In this document: positions 24,401 to 34,219 of the stretch, in pieces
How the letters are laid out: each line of letters starts with the position of its first letter
How positions within the stretch are numbered: position 1 is the first letter of the stretch
Source of the DNA: Brachyhypopomus gauderio
Taxonomy: Eukaryota > Chordata > Actinopteri > Gymnotiformes > Hypopomidae
Direction of reading: 5' to 3'
Assembly: GCF_052324685.1 (NCBI RefSeq)
Contig: NC_135222.1
Location: 6,471,914-6,535,913 of the forward strand
DNA: 64,000 nucleotides
Made by a program: the position numbers and the translations under genes
Notes under the pieces: generated by a model
The model's database searches: none
Told to the model about the DNA's origin: nothing
The model's input: only the letters and a program-made list of their open reading frames with translations

Positions 24401-27095
24401 ACGTTATGAGTCGCCCGCGGGCTTGTTTTAAAAACAGCTCACTATATTGCCATGCACCAAAGTGCTGCATCGTTTATGTTTTTGCTGCTATTAGCGATTG
24501 TCCGCGGTTGCTAGCGGTCTTCCCGCTTAGCAATTGACACGCGCACATGAACCCAATCCCCCCCCCCCCCCCCAACTTTCTTTCTGGTAGCCCTACGCAA
24601 TAATTGGTATCCAAGAAGTAGCTCCCAACTTCAAAAAGGTTGGTGACCCCTGGTGTACACCAAGCGAAAGCTATTTATTTTACTTAGAATTGTTTACAAA
24701 TAGACTGGCAGAGCCAGTATAAAAAATCTGTATATTATTTTAGATTATAAATGATACAGAAAGAAGAAATGTCCAAGATCGGTCTCAACTCAGAAAATTA
24801 GAAAACCAATTTGAAATTTTATTAGAAAATACTTTAATAGTCAGAAAGTATCAAACTGTAAAACTGTATCTCTGATATTCCCTTCAGTCTCTTACAATGA
24901 ATGGTCTGTCATATGTGACGGTCACTTGCCTAATGTATAATCTTTTGTTTTGAAATATAACCAAGTTTTAACCAAGCCAATCTGTGTAGCTTATAATTTA
25001 AATGTGTTGCATACTTTTAATACAGTACAGAAAAATTTTACTAAATTCTGCTCAGAGACGAACATGAAAATATGGTCATCATTGCACCCTCCTTACTGAT
25101 TGAGAATTAAGGCTTTAAAGATTAAGCAAAAAAGTTAACAGCAACACAACAGAAACTAGCCTAGGACATTGCAATTTTTCATGGTAGTGACAGACAAAGA
25201 CACCATAAGATAGCTGTCAAGCAAGTTTTGGTTTACTGTCAATGGGTGTTACGTTATGGAAATACAACACTACGTAGCCTAAATATTAAGATCTAGGCAC
25301 AGGTTCCTGTTTATTTATATTTTGTGGGTGGGTTCGAAACACAAATGATATTGTAGCCTTTTCATTTTTAAGCACTTTTGTATTTTAAGCACTTTTGAGA
25401 AGTCATAATGATAAACAAAGATAAAGTGCCATTCATTTTCTCCACCGTCATCATTGTTCACATTTATTTCTCACAATTCAAATATTGCATTTTAACCACA
25501 TTTCCAGTATTTCCAGAATACATTTACTAACAGCATACCAAGTAGCAAAAACCAGTTTAAATCTGAAAAGTGACTGGCTTTTAGCTAGTTAAGAAATAGG
25601 AACAAGTCACCTATGGAACTTGCTTTTGGAGCTGGTTAAACTGAGCCACCAAGCCATAAATCCCATCACTGGTCTAAAGTTGCAATTGCTGCATACCACG
25701 GGATATTTTAGAGGAGAAAATCAGTATCTCCTAGCCCAAAGCCCTCACCCTCACGGGTGATGCACCACAAGATAAACAGGGTAGAAGGAAATGCACTGCA
25801 TACCACAGCAAACGTGGATGATATGAAGCTTTAGTGCACAGAGGCAATGACAATCCTACCCACGTGCTCCGGTACAGACATATTCTAAACAGCACATTGA
25901 GTTTCCATGTTTTCTAAACACATTTTTTACTTGAGGGTTATGGTCACAGTTTGTGGCACTGTGGGGGATGATGTTAATCTCATGCTCCAGTAAATCTGGG
26001 CACTGAGGGGGAGCTGCACACCTTGGGAGTGAGGCAGAAAGCGACTTAATTAACGGGTCATTGTGGTGGCCTTCAAAAATGCTTGGACTACACTAACAGT
26101 TGAACAAAGTAAATATTCATAAAGCAACCTACAAATTCACAGATCACTGCCACATTAATGATCTCTTCCCTTGTTTACTTTGTGAAAAACGTTTCACCAT
26201 CAAAAATAATTCTGTAACAGGCTGTAGCGAAGAGTAGAAATGGAAAGCTCGAGAAGGTTTTACACAAGGGGACTGTGGGAATAAGATATAAACAATGATT
26301 ATAAAAGTGTGAACAACTCAACATTTGTCCTAGTATTAACTGGTTCTTGTAAATGAATATCAAGTAAAATAGTCAGACTGAAGACTCAATTGGGTACTAA
26401 ACCCCAAGCAGAAACCATCAAATCATCTCACACCACAGCACCAAACACAGGTCCCCGATGGTTGCTCAATCTCCATTTGAAACGCGTGTCCGAGTGAATC
26501 ACGTACGTTACACAACTACACGTCTAAGTCTGCACTCGCTGTTCAAAAGTGAGGCTCATTTCGCACACGCAACATTAAACTAAACTACCAAGTAGTTATA
26601 ACTCTGGGTTTAGCAATAAAGTCAGGTGAATGTCCTCCAGGCGGTGTTTAATCAGCTGGCTCGTCCCCTATAAACCTGTAATGTCCTCACTAACGTTACA
26701 GGAGGGCTGGAGCGCGCTAGCTGCCCTGCTAACACACACTGCACAGTTACCTAGTAGCGTGAGGCTAATTTAGCGTTAGCGGCAAGAGTAGTTATTAAAA
26801 AATTACGTTATGAAACGATTACCTCCACCGCCGCCTCCAGTTTGCCTTCAAAGGTGAAGTCGACCAGGTCGGGTTTCAAACACAGCCCGTAGTTCACGGG
26901 GGAGACGTCGGCGGGCAGCCGCGCGAAGGGCCTCCTCTCGGGCATGCTGACTAAATAGTGGCCGTTGGAAGCAGCGGAGACCGTTCGAAGCCTGATTGCT
27001 GGCGTGCCTGCACTTAAATGCGAGGAAGCTGTTTTTAGGGGTATGACTTGTCGAATGATGGACAGAGACGCCTGACGGCTCAGAAACCGCAACAT
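12410..27095 (-). CDS. npepps: Puromycin-sensitive aminopeptidase (M1 family)
   Basis: There are 23 coding exons: 26823-27095, 23747-23831, 23403-23480, 23024-23145, 22482-22589, 21738-21938, 21428-21524, 21282-21315, 21062-21176, 20586-20750, 20309-20413, 20018-20078, 19316-19425, 18651-18714, 18339-18478, 18090-18224, 16881-17100, 16447-16589, 16154-16210, 15738-15845, 15059-15214, 12897-12944 and 12410-12556. All phases fit, giving 923 residues (human 919). The M1 exopeptidase motif GAMEN is at about 322-326. The zinc site HELAH is at 358-362, with third ligand E381 in WLNEGF. The enzyme removes N-terminal residues from peptides in the cytosol and nucleus, including proteasome products and poly-Q peptides. 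The C-terminal ERAP-like helical domain is complete. Met51 (MPERRPF) aligns with the shorter human form. Residues 1-50 lack acidic residues. Introns host several transposons, but no exon is disturbed. Confidence 0.96.
12790..12895. repeat. Fish interspersed repeat fragment
   Basis: This contains the string AATCAATCAAAGTTTATTTG followed by TATAGCGCTTTTCACAACAC and TGTCACAAAGCGCTTTT. It is a motif I recognise as highly repeated in fish genomes. It lies in an npepps intron immediately 3' (in genomic coordinates 5') of exon 22. Family assignment is uncertain (SINE tail or non-autonomous DNA element). Confidence 0.5.
13478..14757 (+). mobile_element. Degenerate Tc1/mariner transposon
   Basis: This is a Tc1-like element with long inverted ends: the stretch around 13510-13580 (gtgaaacttgaatattatac, cacacagactgatatatttc) recurs inverted at 14650-14700. 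The transposase gene survives only as fragments on the plus strand. The region 14002-14502 shows the Tc1 C-terminal block ([20 protein letters not shown], then [16 protein letters not shown]), with the expected DDE-region residues partly changed. Much of the N-terminal and central region is deleted. It sits in npepps intron 21 between exons 12897-12944 and 15059-15214. The left edge is uncertain by about 40 bp. Confidence 0.85.
17360..17842. mobile_element. Palindromic Tc1-type MITE
   Basis: The element is about 483 bp, flanked by TA on both sides. The left end (cagcgaggaaactttgcaag) and right end (ending ttattttcctcactg) are inverted copies. The inverted arms extend about 100 bp and include AGAAATCATGGAG on the left and its complement on the right. 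No transposase is encoded; the plus-strand frame at 17681-17887 is incidental. It is a non-autonomous Tc1/mariner derivative in an npepps intron. Confidence 0.8.
23832..26822 (-). other. npepps intron 1
   Basis: This is the largest npepps intron. Apart from the hAT MITE at 24372-24652 it is A/T-rich with no exon-like sequence. The segment 26640-26822 next to exon 1 is GC-richer and may carry promoter-proximal elements. Confidence 0.6.
24372..24652. mobile_element. hAT-type MITE (281 bp)
   Basis: Terminal inverted repeats CAGGGGTCACCAAC and its complement GTTGGTGACCCCTG are flanked by a perfect 8-bp target duplication GTGTACAC (24364-24371 and 24653-24660). There is no coding capacity. It has a GC-rich left part and a C15 run near 24560. 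The intact duplication suggests a fairly recent insertion. Confidence 0.92.
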
Positions 27096-27230
27096 AAAAT
27101 TGTGAGATATGTCGCGGGCTACCGTCCTCTCCCCTCTCGCTTCAAATCGACCGAAATAGCTGGACGGGTGTACGTGCGCGCTCTAGTGTTAAAATTACGT
27201 CATCGCGTAAAGAGCCCCCTATGCGTAAGC
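27096..27230 (-). promoter_or_regulatory. npepps 5' UTR and CpG-rich promoter
   Basis: The block immediately upstream of the npepps ATG has clustered CpGs (for example ACGCGCGATGACG-like segments near 27170-27200). No TATA box is evident, so this looks like a housekeeping promoter. Confidence 0.45.
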
Positions 27231-27909
27231 ACAAGAACTGTGAGTTTTTCGTGTGCATGAATTTTCCATAATTATCTTTTTTGGTATATCACATCCATTA
27301 AAAAAGTGTTATCGGAAATTTGTACTTAAATCAGATTGGCTATAAATATAATTGATCTTTTAAACAAAAAAATTAAACAAATATTTAATCATACTGGCTA
27401 TCCTAGCCATTGAGTGTGTAGTATCAGTAAGCTCTTAGTGCAGGTCCCAAACCTGGGAAAATAAGGAGGGTTGCATCAGGAAAGGTATCTGGTGTAAAAA
27501 CCGTGCCAAAGCAAATATGCAGATCAAAGGTGTATTTACATACGGGATCAATGGAGGCCCAGGTTAACAATGACTGTCACTACTACTGTTGGCCAGTGTG
27601 GTACAGGTAGAAATTGTGGTACTGCAGGTCTAATGGAGGGTTAGGGTTGACTGTTTCATCGCTTCCTGGAATCTCTTCCTCCACAGTCTTCTTCTGTTAA
27701 ATTCCACCATCTGATCCTTGGTTCTGTGCTCATCCTTTTTCTCCTCTTCACCTCCAGACATCTCACAGACCTCCATCCCATGCTGACACTCGGTATCTTG
27801 CATGCACAGTACATCATCTCCCCTGATCTCCATCACACCTACTTAGTTCTCTCCCTTTATAATAGTGCCCATGTTCATACGCTCACTTCCACCTTCATAC
27901 CTTCCTGCA

Positions 27910-27910
<1 letters not shown>

Positions 27911-27996
<86 letters not shown>

Positions 27997-28014
27997 ATCT
28001 CTCTCTCTCTCTCT
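27911..28014. repeat. (ATCT)n microsatellite followed by (CT)n
   Basis: About 21 perfect ATCT units (27911-27994) pass into a CT run to about 28014. It is intergenic and probably highly polymorphic. Confidence 0.97.
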
Positions 28015-28130
28015 TTCCCTCTTCTCCTCCTCCTACCCCTACCCCTATGATAGGATAATGAGAGAGGAGCTGTGGTGTTGCATGGGGAACTCGGGAGTAG
28101 CAGAAAAGTATGTGAGGGTGGTGCAAGATA

Positions 28131-28725
28131 CACTATATTGACAAAAGTATTCGCTCACCCATCCAAATGATCAAAATCAGGTGTTCCAATCATTTACATG
28201 GCCACAACTGTATAAAATTAAGCAACTAGGCATGCAGATTGTTTTTTACAAACATTTGTGAAAGAATTGTTCACTCTCAGGAGCTCAGTGAATTCCAGTA
28301 TGAAACTGTTGTCAATTGTCAGCTGTATTATAAGAAAATGGAAGTGTTTGGGAACAACAGCACCTCAGCCACGAAGTGGTAGGTCACGTAAACTAACGGA
28401 GCGGGGTCAATGGATGCTGAAGCGCATAGCTCGAAAAGTCAATCGCTACAGACATCCAAACTTCATGTGGCCTTCAGATTAGCTCAAGGACAGTGCGCAG
28501 AGAGCTTCGTGGAACGTGTTTCTATGGTCGAGCTATACATCACCAAGTGCAATGCAAAGTGTCAGATGCAGTGGTATAAAGACAGCGTTCTCAGAAGAGT
28601 TTAAGCAGTTCTAGCTGCAAAGGGTGGACCAATGTCATATTGAACCTTATAGATTAGGAATGGAATGTCAATTAAGCTCATATGTGAGTCAAGGAAGGTA
28701 AGCGAACACTTTTGGCAATATAGTG
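28131..28725 (+). mobile_element. Internally deleted Tc1/mariner element
   Basis: TA-flanked ends CACTATATTGACAAAAGTAT and the inverted ACTTTTGGCAATATAGTG mark a widespread fish Tc1 family. At 595 bp it is far shorter than a full element of about 1.2-1.6 kb. The frame at 28258-28482 keeps the N-terminal helix-turn-helix region of a Tc1 transposase (PRSGRSRKLTERGQ), but the catalytic domain is absent. Confidence 0.88.
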
Positions 28726-28929
28726 TATTTACGATGGTAGTGTTACAGTGGTGAGATGTACAGTAGGAATGGCAGATGGGTTTGAAGTTGATACGGGACT
28801 GCATGGAGGATCTGCTTCGAGTCCTTTCTTCCTTGCCATGGTCATAGACAGATGAGGTGAGGCAGGAGTCTCCATAGACTATGAGTGGGGGGTAGGTTGA
28901 GGAGACTCCAGGGAGATGAAGGTGTACAC

Positions 28930-29382
28930 CAGGGGTGCCCAATACGTTGATCGCGATCTACTGGTAGATCGCGAAGGAAGTGAGGGTAGATCACATGTCA
29001 TTAAAAAGTAGGAGATGAATGACAGGCTATCATCCATTGGCACTGACGGTTGTCTTTTGATTGACATTCAGGGTAGCCAATCTGACGTCTGAACTTCTGA
29101 CAACCTACTCATGGGCACTAAACCGCGCTAACTTGTTCAGTTACCTTGCTGTGTAGCTAGCCTCCAATTACTTTAAAAATATAAATAAATAAAATACTTT
29201 ATTTGTGTTAAAAGGAAAGAAAAGGAAAGAAAGAATACACAATATTACATAGTAATAATAACAACTTTAATAATCGTAATGTAGAATAAATAAATTTGTT
29301 TTGCATTTTTATTGTAGGTAGATCATTTTGACTTGGTTGTCTTATAAGTAGCTCGAAAGCTGAAAAGGTGTGGGCACCCCTG
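28930..29382. mobile_element. hAT-type MITE (453 bp)
   Basis: Ends CAGGGGTGCCCA and TGGGCACCCCTG are inverted repeats. The left subterminal part has the GATCGCGATCTACTGG motif typical of a vertebrate hAT family. The target duplication is GTGTACAC on the left (28922-28929) and GTGTACAG on the right (29383-29390), one mismatch. No transposase frame is present. Confidence 0.9.
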
Positions 29383-29390
29383 GTGTACAG

Positions 29391-30200
29391 TGTAGAGAAG
29401 GGGAATGAAAGCTACCAGGAGTGAACTGAACTGTTCAGTGTGCTGGGAGTGAAAAATACAGCCTAGCACAATAAATTTAGTCCTGAGTGACTTTCATTTA
29501 GTCCTGAGTTCATGCCATTAAACACATGAACACATGAAAAGACGACATTGATATATCACTACAGCAGCGTGTTACAAATACATCTGACTAACATGGTATA
29601 ACAGTTTTTGTACAAACTTATGCTACACGAACAAAAGTAGATTCTGAAAAACTAATAGATATAACTCTGCCATACATTAATAGAAATGCTTTAATGTTCG
29701 TAGAGCTATCTTGGAAACAATATACAAATATTTTAAAAGAATATTTATGAGCTAAAATGTCCTTATGAAATAATATATTTTCATTGTGTTAGAATGGAGC
29801 GAAGGACTAATTACCAGAGTGCATAAACAGCGCCTACCCCTGTTCAAGACATGTCAATTTCGAATATAAAGTGTAATATTTACATTTATCCAAAGGGAGG
29901 TGCTATTTTGCGGATTGTCACATAGCTTCTGAGACAAAAATTAAATGGTGGAAAATGTTAAAAAAGAAAAAAAGAAAAAGAAAAAGGATATACAAACGCT
30001 GAAAAGTGTCAAATGCTCCATTATGCGTTTTGGTTATAATAATTGCCTATTATAAAATTAGGTTTATTTTACGGAATTCCTATAAACTCAGTTTGTTAAC
30101 TTTAAGTGTAAGCCTATTTTTACATTTTCATGCGGATTTTTAATAGTTGAAGCCCAGTGTGTTGTGCTCATATTTGTTATGTAGGACAAATCTAAATAAG
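29391..30200. other. Intergenic, nothing recognised
   Basis: A/T-rich sequence downstream of the 7SL gene, with an A/G-rich run near 29958-29990. No exon, RNA gene or repeat family was recognised. Confidence 0.5.
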
Positions 30201-30499
30201 AAAAGACTGAGTTCCGCTGTATTGCCCAGGCTGCACTGCAGCGTCTATTCACAGGCGCGATCCCACTACTGATCGGCACGGGGGCTTTGACCTGCTCCGT
30301 TTCCGACCTGGGCCGGTTCACCCCTCCTTAGACGACCTGGTGGTCCTGAGCTCCCTCAGGAGCACCATATCGATACCGAACTTAGTGCGGACACCCGATC
30401 GGCATAGTCCGCTACAGCCCAGAACCCCTGAGCTCAAACGGTCCGCCAGCCTCAGCCTCCCAGTAGCTTGGATTACAGGCGCACGCCACTGCGCCCGGC
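30201..30499 (-). ncRNA. 7SL RNA (signal recognition particle RNA)
   Basis: The minus strand begins GCCGGGCGCAGTGGCGTG and runs 299 bp to a TTTT terminator at 30201-30204. The Alu domain is clear: the 5' end, GCCTGTAATCC, GGGAGGCTGAGGC and, at the 3' end, CAGCCTGGGCAA. The S domain is clear too: CCGATCGGGTGTCCGCAC, AAGGAGGGGTGAACCGG, CAGGTCGGAAACGGAGCAGG and GATCAGTAGTGGGATCGCGC, the SRP54 and SRP19 binding region. The internal A-box-like GGCGCAGTGG is intact. The RNA is the scaffold of SRP, which targets ribosomes making secretory proteins to the ER. Full length, an upstream TATA-like box and a pol III terminator argue for a working gene and not one of the common 7SL pseudogenes. Confidence 0.94.
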
Positions 30500-30524
30500 G
30501 AGGGAAACACAGATCTACACTATC

Positions 30525-30530
30525 TTTAAA
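30525..30530 (-). promoter_or_regulatory. TATA-like box of the 7SL gene
   Basis: TTTAAA lies 26-31 bp upstream of the 7SL start, the spacing expected for the external pol III element of vertebrate 7SL genes. The sequence further upstream shows no certain ATF/CRE site. Confidence 0.5.
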
Positions 30531-30754
30531 CGTGATTTTACTCTCTACTACCACGCCATCTAGTGGTACAACAATGTACAGCAGCAGCGAGAATAATTTC
30601 TAACGCAATCACACTTAACGCACAGGACTGAGGCCTGCATTATCGATTTTTTCCACGTTTACAACTATATGTAGAGCACACAGTAAGCTCTTATTTAATA
30701 CTTTCTACATATACTGTCTGCCACTATACAAGAACAGATCTTCCTTCCGATCGA

Positions 30755-30947
30755 GACAACGTTGGCCAATGATGCGTCTCAGCGGTGAGGATGTTAACCA
30801 ATGAACCATTTCCTCGTTTCATTGCGCTGAATAAAAAGCGAGACGAGCTCCGCGCTCTAACGGGACTCGCGTTTTTGTATGCGAAAACACGGTTTCCAGT
30901 TAGACAACAAGACGAAATACAAGTCAATTTAGCGCTTAAAGGACAAG
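30755..30947 (+). promoter_or_regulatory. ap1s2 promoter and non-coding exon 1
   Basis: Two CCAAT boxes (30766-30770 and 30798-30802) and a TATA-like AATAAAAAG (30830-30838) precede a GC-richer stretch that ends at a good donor (ACAAG/GTAAGA) at 30947/30948. The next acceptor, 31537-31538, abuts the ap1s2 ATG, so this is best read as the 5' UTR exon. Confidence 0.6.
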
Positions 30948-31538
30948 GTAAGACACTGCGGTGTAATTGTAAAGCTAGCTAATAGTTTTAGGCATGTGTC
31001 AGTATATGTCTGTTAGGTAGATAGACAGCGCTGCTCGGTTTGCGGTTCAGTTTGCGTGATATTAAAAATGCCCGTCCCGTGTTAGCTCACTAGCTAGCGA
31101 ACTAAAAACGAGTGATCTGAAAGCTTAAGACATTGCTTTTAGTAGATCTGCAAGTAAATACACACGAATGGCCTTCGTCTGTGGCCAGTAGACAGGCCAA
31201 CATCGTTCAGCTAACCTAGGCATCTTTATTATTGACGCTAACTACAGAAATACGCGCAGAAGTAGCGCAGGAGCCAGCTGGCGCACACAATGGCGCAGTA
31301 ACTAGGGAGGGGCTGTTAATCCACACCGCCAACACAAAAGCTTGTGCATTTAGGTAATTTATCTAATGAAACTACGAACACATTCAGTTTAAATACAATA
31401 ATAAAAAACAAGTGGCTGTTCGACTCCTAATTAAGTTCAAAACGTGTCAAATCTTTCCATAATTTGACAAACTTTTTCATTATATCGAATATCAGATAGC
31501 CATAATTCCATAATAATCTGATGGTCCTGATCCAACAG

Positions 31539-32541
31539 ATGCGGTTCATGCTGCTGTTCAGTCGGCAGGGCAAACTGCGGCTGCAGAAGTGGTACCTGCC
31601 CCTGTCTGACCCACAGAAGAAGAAGATCTCCAGGGAGGTCATCCATATGGTGCTGGCTCGCAAACCCAAGATGTGCAGCTTCCTGGAGTGGAGGGACTTA
31701 AAAATAGTGTACAAAAGGTTAATGCTATGATTTGTCTATGGTAGTTAATCTTATTTTCATTTTTTATACATGTGTATTTACATATATGTATTCTAATCTG
31801 GTCAAGGTCAGTGCACGCTTCGCAGCATGGCTAACTCACTTCACCCTGATATTCGTTATTTTGTAACAGAACATTTAATTTAGTAAGCTTTATATATAGA
31901 CTTCAGACAAACATTTGACTTAAAGCTATTTTGTATTTGGTTAGTGTAATGCAACACTTGTGCTTGCTCTAATGCTTTTGTAATAATTTTCTTTTTAGAT
32001 ATGCTAGCCTGTATTTCTGCTGTGCTGTGGAAGACCAGGAGAATGAACTGATAACCCTTGAGATCATCCACAGATATGTTGAGCTACTGGACAAATATTT
32101 TGGCAGTGTGAGGCATATTGTTAACGGATAACACATTTTATAGACTAAAGATATTCTACTGACACATTCTGTCTTAGGCCTGTGATTTCATCTTGTCTTT
32201 CCGTCCTCGTTTACCACCAGGTTTGTGAGCTGGATATCATCTTCAACTTTGAGAAGGCGTACTACATTTTGGATGAGTTTATACTAGGTGGTGAAACTCA
32301 GGAGACTTCAAAGAAGATCGTGTTGAAGGCCATTGAACAGGCAGACATGCTACAAGAGGTAGGTCCAATTTCTCACCGTCCAGTGGCTCAACGTCACACC
32401 TACATAAAACATGACTGAAGATGGTATTCTCTGCCAAATGCATGTCTGGCGTACTTTGTGTTTACAAGCCCCACCCCTTTGTGCCTTTCCCAGGAAGCAG
32501 AAGCACCACGCAGTGTTCTGGAGGAGATTGGCCTCACATAG
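31539..32541 (+). CDS. ap1s2: AP-1 clathrin adaptor complex sigma-1B subunit
   Basis: Coding exons 31539-31717, 31999-32107, 32221-32358 and 32494-32541 give 157 residues, the same length as human AP1S2. The ATG is the first codon of its exon, as in AP1S1. Diagnostic strings are [78 protein letters not shown] and a C-terminal [11 protein letters not shown]. The longin-fold sigma subunit packs against gamma-adaptin in AP-1 and binds dileucine sorting signals for transport between the trans-Golgi network and endosomes. The residue pattern WYLPLSD and LEEIGLT favours sigma-1B (AP1S2) over 1A or 1C, and zrsr2 as neighbour matches the human Xp22 order. AATAAA at 33610-33615 gives a 3' UTR of about 1.1 kb. 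Confidence 0.94.
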
Positions 32542-33625
32542 ATTTCAAGAATTTCCATTGTCCTTTATGCTCCTTAGATTCATCAGTTAGTCCCTAAACA
32601 TGTGTATCGGTCACCATCTCGTCACAAACAACGGTACCTGGATAAAGAGCATGGGAAATAGCCGCCCTAAATGTTTCCCTATTCTTTTAGGAAATTACCC
32701 CCCTGAGTAGTTTTTCCATGTTTTTAATGCATAACCTGTTTCTGCTTGATGCTTTAGTTTCTTGGCACACCGCCTGTGTTTTTAGCTGTTTCCATTAATT
32801 TCTGAGTCAGTAGGTGTACGATGGTGAATTTCACAATCATAAATTTGTTTGCTGGATTAAGGTAGTTTTCTGTTAACATCATATTACCTCACCTTATGCC
32901 TTGTGCTGCCTTAAAACACACTTTTGCAATCACTGTATTTGGCCAGTATCTTCTGCAAACTGGTAGTTCAGCTTATTGTTTTTACTGAATCAGGACTAAG
33001 TGAATCTTAATGCTTCAGCAAAGTTATAAAAGTAACCATCAACACATGGGTGGTATTAGGTGGAAGGGAAAAGGTACTCATGTCAGTATTAGAAATAGCA
33101 TTACTGAGAATACTAAATGTTTACCACCTACATGCATTGTGTTGTCAGGAAAGTATTACATGAAGATATTTCTGCTAGATGGTTCATTTAAAGGCTCTGT
33201 ACAATCATTGACTTCTCTCTTTGAATTTAGTTACATAAGGCCTGTCACTTTTGCAAAGTGAATTCTGCCAATGCAGATAATGCATAAACTGGTTATTTCT
33301 CAGTGTTTAAATGTGACCTTGTGTATTGATGTAGCTTCTGAGTGTACATAGGCCTTTAAGTAAAATTTTTGGACTGTTAGAGTCGAGATAATGGAACTCC
33401 CTGCTGGAGTTTTAATCTTTGTTTTTAAATAGTTAAAACTGTTTTAATTTGGTAAAACGTATTAACCATCAAATGCCCTTCATATTTTAGTTCATTTTCA
33501 AAACCAAAGAGTCTTCAATTTTCTTCTGTGCTTTTTGTACCAACACTGTTTTTCAGATTACACTGTGATTCTTCACTGCCTGTCTCTTTAAAAAGTAGTA
33601 TGGCCCCAAAATAAAGTGCAATTTT
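32542..33625 (+). other. ap1s2 3' UTR
   Basis: A/T-rich plus-strand sequence runs from the stop codon to AATAAA at 33610-33615. No further exon is seen. A G8 run at 33713-33720 follows the signal. Confidence 0.6.
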
Positions 33626-34092
33626 GTTATTGTCTATGGTGCTTTTGTGGGTTCAGTTCTGTACACATCACTTTGGCTCAGAGGTTTGAGACATGGATCA
33701 TTGCCACGGTGGGGGGGTGGATGGATAGTAAAAGTGAAATGCATCTTAACTGCTCTGCAAACCTGAACTGACTGTGCTTAATCTTGGCACAAGACAGCTA
33801 TCCCAAATGTACTACTCGATTTCTCAGGACCAAATACAATTGGCTATCACCTTACCTAAGCACACATTTCACCTGAAACAAGCAGGAACTGAAAATGTTT
33901 TCGTTCTGTCAAATTATTACTGGGAAAGATCTAAATCAAACCACAAAGTCTGGAGGATTTACAAGTACTGACCATGAAAACTTGCATTAATGGGTCCATG
34001 GTTTAGGGGTCATTTTCTGGTATGTGATTACTTCAGATTTTTTCCACCTAGTTTCATTCCACAAACCACAGAAGACACTTTTTATAAAACAT

Positions 34093-34098
34093 TTTATT
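34093..34098 (-). terminator. zrsr2 poly(A) signal
   Basis: AATAAA on the minus strand, 122 bp beyond the zrsr2 stop. With the ap1s2 signal at 33610 this leaves about 450 bp between two convergent 3' ends. Confidence 0.6.
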
Positions 34099-34219
34099 TA
34101 CTCACATTTAAAGGGAGTCAAATCAGTGTTTGTTCAAAACGGACAAGACAGGATGAGATTTAGTGAAACCAAAAAATCTGCCTTTGCTATAGTACAACTC
34201 GAAAAGCATTTATTCCTTT

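Noticed and set aside
27726-28058. Tyr/Leu/Ser-rich repeat protein
   Set aside because: Translation of the (ATCT)n microsatellite.
30201-30499. Alu-like SINE insertion
   Set aside because: The S domain is present and complete, so it is 7SL itself; no target duplication or A-tail is seen.
30340-30603. Open frames over the 7SL gene
   Set aside because: They coincide with a structured non-coding RNA and have no homology or splice context.
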